Part shown: positions 6,522-11,526 of the stretch, one piece after another | How the letters are laid out: each line of letters starts with the position of its first letter | Position numbering within the stretch: position 1 is the stretch's first letter | Assembly (NCBI GenBank): GCA_947374445.1 | Contig: CANCBY010000064.1 | Location: 1-11,526, forward strand | DNA from: Pseudobdellovibrionaceae bacterium | GTDB taxonomy: Bacteria > Bdellovibrionota > Bdellovibrionia > Bdellovibrionales > Bdellovibrionaceae | DNA length: 11,526 nucleotides | Direction of reading: 5' to 3' | Made by a program: the position numbers and the translations under genes | Notes under the pieces: generated by a model | What the model was told of the DNA's origin: nothing | Seen by the model: the letters and a program-made list of their open reading frames with translations, nothing else | The model's database searches: none

Positions 6522-7466
6522 CTATTTTGAGAACATGCTCACGGCGTCATGAGGGTGCAAGCTTTCAACATGCCGAACCTCGCCCGTAAAATTAATAAAC
6601 TCAGGCCTTGCCGCCAGAGCCATCTTCAGGCGCCGAGCCGCGTCCTCACAGAACATGAGGTTTTGTCCATTGCGAAGCGCAAACTCTTGCTCGTCTTCTC
6701 GTTTAACAGTGGTCTGCACGGGGGTCTGCAAAGTCTCTTCGATCAAATTGATCAAACCCACAAAGTCAGCACCCGCCTGTGGTTCAAGCTCTACTTCGAT
6801 CGTGGCAAAACTTCTCTGCGCATGCGGAGTGGCGTTGATTCCCGCCGGAGTCCCAAGCCATTCGTAAACTTGTTGAAAATCCAGAGGTGCTTCATCGATT
6901 TTAGTTTGTCGAAATTGGCTCTTAAAATTATCCTGTATCAACTGCCGAGACAACGCCGCAGAAGCTGGACATGTGCTCGAATAAGTGACCACCACTTGCA
7001 GCTTGTAGACTTCTTTTGACTGATCTTGATGATTCGATTTTTCAGCAGAAAACTTAACAGGATATGTTCTCCAGCCCTTGTTGTCCGACTTAAGTGCTTG
7101 GCGCTCGACCATTGCCTGAAACTCCACCGACACTTTTGCAGCCTGAGAAAGATCTTGATGGCTCTGCAAAAACTCATTGAGCAACTCTTGTAAAAGCGAA
7201 ACTGAAAATTTTTTTAATGGCAGCTTGTCTTGAGTGAGCTTAAAAAGTCGGCTCATATGAATGCCACGCGCCTCAGACTGATCAAGGCTCACAAAAGCCG
7301 ACACTTGAGCCGGCACATGCATCACGACTCCACTGGAAGAGGGAATCAAAATAGGCGTCTGAATGCCATTCATCCCAACCCAGTCCAAACGACCGGTCAG
7401 AACTTTGTTTTTTTCACTGGCCACATCGGGCATTGATTTTGGAGAACCTGTAGTTTTATTCAGCAT
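6522..7466 (-). CDS. folE2: GTP cyclohydrolase FolE2 (type IB)
   Basis: This enzyme converts GTP to 7,8-dihydroneopterin triphosphate, the first step of folate and queuosine synthesis, and can work without zinc, unlike FolE. At 314 residues it is close to family length. Family motifs in order are MPDV (12-15), RLDWVGMNGIQTPI, ARGIHMSR (66-73), TYSSTCPASAALSRQ (161-175), HAQRSFATIEV (215-225), LIEETLQTPVQTTVKREDEQ (241-260, EDEQ acidic cluster), NGQNLMFCEDAARRL and ESLHPHDAV (301-309). The metal-site motif often written CPCS reads CPAS here, leaving C166 as the sole cysteine. The ATG at 7466 is used; the ATG at codon 12 directly before PDV is a possible alternative. No clear Shine-Dalgarno is seen. 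FolE2 genes elsewhere are often controlled by zinc through Zur; I see no such site upstream. Divergent from maf and followed by fur. Confidence 0.95.
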   Translation of the reverse strand: MLNKTTGSPKSMPDVASEKNKVLTGRLDWVGMNGIQTPILIPSSSGVVMHVPAQVSAFVSLDQSEARGIHMSRLFKLTQDKLPLKKFSVSLLQELLNEFLQSHQDLSQAAKVSVEFQAMVERQALKSDNKGWRTYPVKFSAEKSNHQDQSKEVYKLQVVVTYSSTCPASAALSRQLIQDNFKSQFRQTKIDEAPLDFQQVYEWLGTPAGINATPHAQRSFATIEVELEPQAGADFVGLINLIEETLQTPVQTTVKREDEQEFALRNGQNLMFCEDAARRLKMALAARPEFINFTGEVRHVESLHPHDAVSMFSK

Positions 7467-7477
7467 TTCAGTAGATT

Positions 7478-7483
7478 CTTATA
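7478..7483 (-). promoter_or_regulatory. Possible -10 element for folE2
   Basis: TATAAG on the minus strand ends 11 bases before the folE2 ATG. No convincing -35 is found at normal spacing; the region upstream is an A-rich tract (T-rich on the plus strand, about 7488-7503). If used, it would give a leader of only about five bases. Confidence 0.25.
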
Positions 7484-7588
7484 CTCCCTTTTTTTGTTTT
7501 TTTCTCGAAAATAAACTTCGGACTCGAACTCTGTGTAAGGCGACAAGAACAGAAGAAAGGCCCTACCCATCCCATAAGCGCAAAGCTA

Positions 7589-7617
7589 TTGAAATCTCAT
7601 TGAAAATTGCCTATTCT
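7589..7617 (+). promoter_or_regulatory. Sigma-70 promoter of maf, leaderless geometry
   Basis: TTGAAA (7589-7594), a 17-base spacer and TATTCT (7612-7617) match the -35/-10 consensus well. The ATG at 7624 follows six bases after the -10, so the transcript is predicted to begin at the start codon. No Shine-Dalgarno precedes the ATG, and the spacing is the same as before fur. Confidence 0.5.
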
Positions 7618-7623
7618 TTGCCC

Positions 7624-8193
7624 ATGACTGAGTTGATTTTAGCTAGCACTTCTGTGTATCGGCGTGAGCTTTTGAGCCGCCTAGGCCTTGCATTTCAGGC
7701 CAAAGCCCCCCTTTTTGATGAGGATAGTTATAAATCTCAAGGCATTACTCCCCTTGCTTTGGCCGAAACTTTAGCCGCAGGCAAAGCTCGGTCACTTGCC
7801 ACCAGCTCTAACTGCGTGATTGGTGGAGACCAGCTGGTCTCGCTCGACGGGCAAATTATTGGAAAATCAAAATCTTTTGAACGCGCCTGTGAGCAATTGG
7901 CTATGATGAGCGGAAAAACTCACAAGCTCATTACAGCCGTTATAGTAATTCACAAAGGATACGAAATCCCATACACAGATATCACACGGCTGACCATGCG
8001 CTCGCTCTCAAGGAACCAAATAGAAGCTTATGTCCAAGCTGAAAATCCCATCGACTGTGCTGGCAGTTACAAGATTGAATCTCGTGGGATTTCGCTTTTC
8101 GAAAAGATTGAAAGCCAAGATTTTTCTGCCATTCAAGGTCTTCCACTTTTATGGCTGACCAAAACCCTCTCTCATGTAGGTTATAACATATGA
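7624..8193 (+). CDS. Maf-family nucleoside triphosphate pyrophosphatase (YceF-like)
   Basis: This 189-residue cytoplasmic enzyme of the Maf/HAM1 superfamily hydrolyses non-canonical nucleoside triphosphates to the monophosphate plus pyrophosphate. Visible motifs are LILASTSVYRRELL (4-17, phosphate-binding S-x-S-x-x-R-R), FDED (31-34), GGDQ (67-70, catalytic Asp), GKS (80-82), SGKTH (96-100) and CAGSYKIESRGISLFEKIE (145-163). The CAGS-(F/Y)-K-x-E-x-x-GI-x-LFE block resembles E. coli YceF (MafB, m7GTP-preferring) more than YhdE (dTTP/UTP type), so m7GTP is a reasonable substrate guess. The ATG at 7624 begins exactly at the family N-terminus. In-frame sequence before it overlaps the start of folE2 on the other strand and is not coding. 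The stop overlaps the next gene by ATGA (8190-8193), pointing to coupled expression. Confidence 0.92.
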   Translation: MTELILASTSVYRRELLSRLGLAFQAKAPLFDEDSYKSQGITPLALAETLAAGKARSLATSSNCVIGGDQLVSLDGQIIGKSKSFERACEQLAMMSGKTHKLITAVIVIHKGYEIPYTDITRLTMRSLSRNQIEAYVQAENPIDCAGSYKIESRGISLFEKIESQDFSAIQGLPLLWLTKTLSHVGYNI

Positions 8194-8582
8194 AAAAAAC
8201 TCTTTTTGAAATGGCCAAAGAAGCCAGAAAATTTTCACACTCTCCTTACAGCCAAGTGCAAGTGGGAGCAGCCCTCGTCCTTGAAAATGACAAAACTTAT
8301 TCTGGTGCTAATATTGAAAACGCAAGCTTTGGCGCCACCGTCTGTGCTGAGCGCGTCGCCATCTGGAAAGCCATGAGCGAAAATGGAGCTTCAAAAATTC
8401 GCGACATCGTCGTCGTCACAAGCGATGGCTGGCCCCCCTGCGGCATGTGCCGTCAAGTCATAGCAGAATTTGCCGAGCCAAATACACTCATTCATGTGGC
8501 TGACCTGCACGGCATCAAACGCACCTGGAAGCTCAGCGAGCTTTTGCCAGATTCATTCACGCCTGAGCATATGAAGAAGTAA
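8190..8582 (+). CDS. cdd: Cytidine deaminase
   Basis: This enzyme deaminates cytidine and deoxycytidine to uridine and deoxyuridine in pyrimidine salvage. The 130-residue product matches the short, homotetrameric zinc class. It shows SPYSQVQVGAALV (18-30), GANIENASFG (39-48), the zinc/catalytic motif VCAERVA (51-57, with C52 ligand and E54 proton shuttle), and PPCGMCRQVIAEF (82-94, with ligands C84 and C87), ending in LSELLPDSFTPEHM. All key residues are present. Its ATG overlaps the maf stop by four bases. Its own TAA stop directly abuts the stop of the convergent gene, with no spacer and no visible terminator. Confidence 0.96.
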   Translation: MKKTLFEMAKEARKFSHSPYSQVQVGAALVLENDKTYSGANIENASFGATVCAERVAIWKAMSENGASKIRDIVVVTSDGWPPCGMCRQVIAEFAEPNTLIHVADLHGIKRTWKLSELLPDSFTPEHMKK

Positions 8583-10283
8583 TTATTTAATGTATTTGAT
8601 CAGCTCTTGAGCCAGCCATTCTCCGGTAACTTTGTGGCCATAATGTGCCATGTGCACCAGATCCCACCAAATAAATCCAGAGTCATAGACCGAAGGACCA
8701 TTTATATACTGATTCAATGCGATCACAGGGACTTTTAGCTTTCTGCCTAGCTCAAGCATTGCCAAATGATTTGCATTTTCAACTTCTAAAAATTCTAAGC
8801 TGTTGGGCTCGAGAACAAAAATCATCTTTGCGCCACGGTCTTTTGCAATTCGCCACATTTCTACTAAGTTTTCTGCAAGTACGCTCGCTCTCCCATCATT
8901 GCTCGATAGGTTCACGATGATAAAGTGAGGTTGCCAAACTGAAATATATTTCCTTAATTCTTTCAGCTGATCGCCTGATCGGTTGGAGCATGTGGCAAGA
9001 TTTAAATATGAGAACTTAACACCCATTTCTTTCTGTAAATTTCGAACAGCAAGACTTGGAAAGCTAGCAAATCTGCTACTAGCACCTGCCCCCCAAGTTT
9101 GCGAAGAGCCTAACCACAATACTCTTCGATTTTTTGCCGCATCGAAATTATGAAGCTTAACTTCATCGGGACTCTTAACAACAAACACCGAATCATCCGA
9201 TACACTCAAAACATGTTCATAGACTTGAAAGTACTTCTGATCTTGAGCCTGTCTTTGCACCTGCCGAGAGACCCAAGGAGTTTGAGCAAAGTTAGCTCCT
9301 AAAACAAGGGGCTTTATAAGATGGATTTTTTCAAGTGCTTGGCGGATTCCTTCAAAAAAAAGCACCCTGCTTTTTTCGTAAGTAACGCCTATATTGCTTT
9401 CAAACTCTCCACCAGGAAGATATCCGGCCTGATGATATGAGCCTGCCCAAATATTTTTATCGACTAAATCATAAAAAAATAGGCAAACGAGCCAAGTAAA
9501 ACACAACGCCATTATCTTAAAAAATTTTAGCTGCTCGTTAACCGATTTTCTGAAAATCAATACACAAGCGAACAACCAGTAAAGAGTCACAAAACCAAAA
9601 AATAATCGGTATTCAAAAGGAGAAACAAAGTCTTCAAAAGAAGTCTCTCCTTTTTCAAGAATCACAATATTTTTAAAACTCGCGTCTATTTTGCCACCCC
9701 GCAGACGCAACGTCTTTGACGTCAAACTTCCTGAGCGCAATGTCGTGGCCAACAATTCATCAACAAAAACCGAAACACTTTCACCTGTAAACTTTAATTT
9801 TAATTGAACAGAGTCCTTGCTGATCTGCAACCCATCGATGGGATTCACAACTCGAAAGTGATCATCGGAGTCAACCTCTAGGGCCGCTCCTGGAAACTTA
9901 AGATTTCGGCTGAGCCTGACTCCCGAAAACTCAAAGTCCGTCGTTGAATATAAAATATAAACATAGCCATCTTTTTCAAGAGTGAGATTTGCAGTTATTT
10001 CCTGGGGCTCAATGGGACGAGCATAAATTACCTCTTGATATCCATGCCAAGCCCCCAAATGAAGGCTTTCTCCATTCAAAGAAACGCGATCTGAGGCAAA
10101 AAAATTTGATCCCATCAGACCTATGCTAGATGCCAGCAATAATTTACCAGAAAGCCAGTGCCCATTTTTTTCAAAAGTCTTAGTCGAGTGAATAATGATT
10201 TGTGTCGATAGAAAAGCTGAAAATAAAACGAAAAAAATTAAAAATCCTAAGCGGCGCTTACCTTCAATTTTAAAATCAGACAA
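8583..10283 (-). CDS. Membrane-anchored SGNH/GDSL-type hydrolase, three predicted helices
   Basis: This 566-residue protein has a C-terminal SGNH hydrolase domain. Block I is VLWLGSSQTWGAG (388-400), with S394 as probable nucleophile. Block II is around G437, block III is NLSSND (N462) and block V is WWDLVHMAHYGH, with D541 and H544. The N-terminus has a hydrophobic segment at about 12-31 after KRR. A beta-rich region of unknown family follows (about 65-215), then two helices (about 226-245 and 254-272) with the positive loop FRKSVNEQLKFFK between them. By the positive-inside rule, both the beta-rich and SGNH domains would be periplasmic. Enzymes of this kind often remove or transfer acyl or acetyl groups on envelope polysaccharides; the substrate here is unknown. 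The start is TTG (10283), with an AAGGGGGG tract 4-5 bases before it. It lies 25 bases after the upstream gene, probably in one operon. Confidence 0.8.
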   Translation of the reverse strand: MSDFKIEGKRRLGFLIFFVLFSAFLSTQIIIHSTKTFEKNGHWLSGKLLLASSIGLMGSNFFASDRVSLNGESLHLGAWHGYQEVIYARPIEPQEITANLTLEKDGYVYILYSTTDFEFSGVRLSRNLKFPGAALEVDSDDHFRVVNPIDGLQISKDSVQLKLKFTGESVSVFVDELLATTLRSGSLTSKTLRLRGGKIDASFKNIVILEKGETSFEDFVSPFEYRLFFGFVTLYWLFACVLIFRKSVNEQLKFFKIMALCFTWLVCLFFYDLVDKNIWAGSYHQAGYLPGGEFESNIGVTYEKSRVLFFEGIRQALEKIHLIKPLVLGANFAQTPWVSRQVQRQAQDQKYFQVYEHVLSVSDDSVFVVKSPDEVKLHNFDAAKNRRVLWLGSSQTWGAGASSRFASFPSLAVRNLQKEMGVKFSYLNLATCSNRSGDQLKELRKYISVWQPHFIIVNLSSNDGRASVLAENLVEMWRIAKDRGAKMIFVLEPNSLEFLEVENANHLAMLELGRKLKVPVIALNQYINGPSVYDSGFIWWDLVHMAHYGHKVTGEWLAQELIKYIK

Positions 10284-10294
10284 AAGGCCCCCCT

Positions 10295-10311
10295 TAGCAA
10301 ATCACTTGCTA
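10295..10311. repeat. Small inverted repeat at a gene junction
   Basis: TAGCAA-ATCAC-TTGCTA has perfect six-base arms. On the minus strand it begins with the TAG stop of the upstream gene and ends just before the G-rich ribosome binding site of the SGNH gene. It might influence coupling between the two genes. It is short and could be chance. Confidence 0.25.
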
Positions 10312-10857
10312 GGACCAAGAAATATCTTTCAGCGGATCTTTCAATATAAGCTCCTCATCGTCTTGGAGACGCAGTAAAGTCCGCAAGTTGGCCAGCGCTT
10401 GTTCTGGCCCATCCGCATCGAACTGAAACATTTCTTCAGGTTCAGAAAAGATATTGGGAGTGATAACATCGACAGACAAAACTCGAAGTTTTTTGTTCAA
10501 GAGCCCCTGCACCTGCAAGGTTTTCGAGTATCGAATCAGGCCATAACTCCAAATAACTTTTTCGCCCACGAGCGCGTCTTCAATTTCAACCCGCACTAGC
10601 TTTGCAGTAGAACTGCGCGAAGGATTCAGTCCCTCACTCTGCATATAGCGAAGCAAAGACTCTAAACTTTTCCATGAACGGCTCCGACTTTTTTCAACAG
10701 CGCCTAAAATCCAATTATCCACGTCAGGTAAACTGACACTCATGCCTGAATCAGGATCAACAGGATGTGACCAACCCGCCGAAAAAGTAAGAAGCCGAAG
10801 GGACATCTCCACTTCGGCCTCAAAAGGAAACTTTCGAAAGAAAGCGACTTTCGTCAA
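10309..10857 (-). CDS. Small protein with weak QueD/PTPS-like (T-fold) similarity
   Basis: This is a 182-residue soluble protein without signal peptide or membrane helix. The segment FEAEVEMSLR, then HPVDPDSGMSVSLPDVDNWI (31-50), recalls 6-pyruvoyl-tetrahydropterin / 6-carboxytetrahydropterin synthases, in which Y-x-V-x-V is followed by DPxTGMVVDxxxLxxxI. SSTAKLVRVEIEDAL (82-96) sits where the family has T-x-E-N-L-x-x-x-I-x-x-x-L. The zinc ligands (the N-terminal His and the HGH motif) and the LDH motif are absent, and the last 65 residues are unrelated, so it is unlikely to be an active enzyme of this family. The start is TTG at 10857, three bases after the stop of the parvulin gene, with AAGGACGG upstream. 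An internal ATG (10806) would remove the first strand. The similarity is an eye-made inference and could be wrong; then it is simply a hypothetical protein. Confidence 0.65.
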   Translation of the reverse strand: MTKVAFFRKFPFEAEVEMSLRLLTFSAGWSHPVDPDSGMSVSLPDVDNWILGAVEKSRSRSWKSLESLLRYMQSEGLNPSRSSTAKLVRVEIEDALVGEKVIWSYGLIRYSKTLQVQGLLNKKLRVLSVDVITPNIFSEPEEMFQFDADGPEQALANLRTLLRLQDDEELILKDPLKDISWS

Positions 10858-10860
10858 AAA

Positions 10861-11526
10861 TTACCGTCCTTGAATGACTTGATTGTTCTTTTCGATTTTA
10901 GAATCTTTTTTTACAGCCTCAAGCCACTGACCGACCATCTCGCCCGTGCGCTCACGAGACAATGATGCCACAAGAGTTTTACCATCAGCCAAAGCTTCTT
11001 TTTTGAACGCTTTTAATTTAAGAATATACTTCTGTCCACCATCGCGAACCAAACGATTCAAAAGCGGTTTTGCTTCCGAAATTTCACCAACTGCCTGGCT
11101 GGCCAAAGTGCTATTGATTTTAGGCACTGTATCTGCGCTTAGGTCAAAAAATCCAGTTTCATCAAAGCTCAAACCCAACGACTTAACCAACTGATCGACC
11201 TTGGCACCATTACCTGCCGCCAAAGCTTCTTCAATGGCCTTTGTGTCTGCATCAAGTTTGTCTGCTAAGATCAGTTTTTTTGCAACTTTGCTTTCGACAG
11301 AAGCCAAAGTGGCCTCTTGACCTGTTTTTTTATCGAGCACTTTAATAAGATGATAACCGTAGTTTGTTTTCACTGGCGCGCCAACTTCACCCACTTTTTG
11401 CTGAAATGCCGCTGCTTCAAACTCAGGAACCATTCGACCTTTTGAGAAAAATCCCAAGTCACCACCACTGGCTTTTGAGCCGGTATCATCCGAATATTCT
11501 TTTGCTAGCTTTGCAAAGTCCTCTTT
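10861..11526 (-). CDS. Parvulin-type peptidyl-prolyl isomerase, PpiD/SurA-like (5' end off window)
   Basis: The gene runs in from the right edge and 221 C-terminal residues are visible. They open inside a parvulin domain: DFAKLAKEYSDD, SGGDLGFFSKGRM, VPEFEAAAF, VGEVGAPVKTNYGYHLIKVLDK (about residues 3-67 of the visible part). This is the typical C-terminal half of a rotamase domain that speeds proline isomerisation in periplasmic folding. A helical region follows, ending with the sequence ERTGEMVGQWLEAVKKDSKI. That layout, with one rotamase domain and then a long helical tail, suggests PpiD (inner-membrane anchored), but the N-terminus that would show an anchor or signal peptide is outside the window. 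The TTG at 11457 is inside the domain and is not the start. It is probably the first of three co-transcribed genes, with only three bases to the next start. Confidence 0.9.
   Translation of the reverse strand, partial: KEDFAKLAKEYSDDTGSKASGGDLGFFSKGRMVPEFEAAAFQQKVGEVGAPVKTNYGYHLIKVLDKKTGQEATLASVESKVAKKLILADKLDADTKAIEEALAAGNGAKVDQLVKSLGLSFDETGFFDLSADTVPKINSTLASQAVGEISEAKPLLNRLVRDGGQKYILKLKAFKKEALADGKTLVASLSRERTGEMVGQWLEAVKKDSKIEKNNQVIQGR

Noticed and set aside
6549..7019. Plus-strand open frame opposite folE2
   Set aside because: No motif and no start signal; shadow of a strongly supported gene.
7518..7531. Minus-strand GAGTTCGAGTCC resembling the T-arm of a tRNA
   Set aside because: The flanking bases do not form a T stem, and no acceptor, D or anticodon arm is found next to it.
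7363..7623. N-terminal extension of the Maf gene
   Set aside because: It would overlap folE2 and its promoter region; the Maf family begins exactly at the ATG at 7624, which has its own promoter.
1..11526. Defence island, prophage, transposon or CRISPR
   Set aside because: No integrase, transposase, cas, toxin-antitoxin or phage-type gene and no repeat array was seen; gene content is mostly housekeeping.

Overview
The window looks like ordinary chromosomal DNA of a Gram-negative bacterium. Evidence for this is a lipoprotein with a lipobox, a periplasmic-type parvulin, and Fur, UvrA and FolE2. The sequence style and gene set fit a Bdellovibrio-like (Bdellovibrionota) or other delta-type proteobacterium, but that is a guess from general similarity and no taxonomic marker is present. 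There is no rRNA, tRNA, CRISPR array, insertion sequence or recognisable defence system. Most of the sequence is coding.

Layout. (1) 22-1963, plus strand: a ferredoxin-reductase-type flavoprotein gene broken by a one-base frameshift near 145-158. Its stop overlaps the TTG start of a CLC-family antiporter of the fluoride-exporter (CLC-F/EriC-F) type. (2) 1964-2251: an AT-rich gap with two short inverted repeats and a candidate sigma-54 promoter. (3) 2252-3229, plus strand: an unrecognised cysteine-rich lipoprotein. (4) 7466 down to 3256, minus strand: folE2, fur and uvrA in the same direction. A clear Fur box and a strong sigma-70 promoter lie directly before fur. (5) 7624-8582, plus strand: a Maf nucleotide pyrophosphatase and a cytidine deaminase, overlapping by ATGA. 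(6) From the right edge down to 8583, minus strand: the C-terminal part of a parvulin prolyl isomerase, a small protein with weak resemblance to the QueD/PTPS T-fold, and a three-helix membrane protein with a periplasmic SGNH hydrolase domain.

Functional themes. The folE2-fur-uvrA strip combines metal-responsive control, zinc-sparing pterin synthesis and DNA excision repair. Maf and cytidine deaminase are both nucleotide-pool enzymes. The right-hand operon looks devoted to the cell envelope, with a periplasmic folding factor and a membrane-anchored esterase-like enzyme.

Most worth a second look: a UvrA whose insertion domain has shrunk to a short charged linker; promoters of fur and maf that place the predicted transcription start on the ATG (leaderless mRNAs), while the genes starting with TTG or GTG carry Shine-Dalgarno-like sequences; the CLC-F protein with altered pore motifs; and the PTPS-like protein lacking the zinc-binding N-terminus. 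I found no convincing new multi-gene system.
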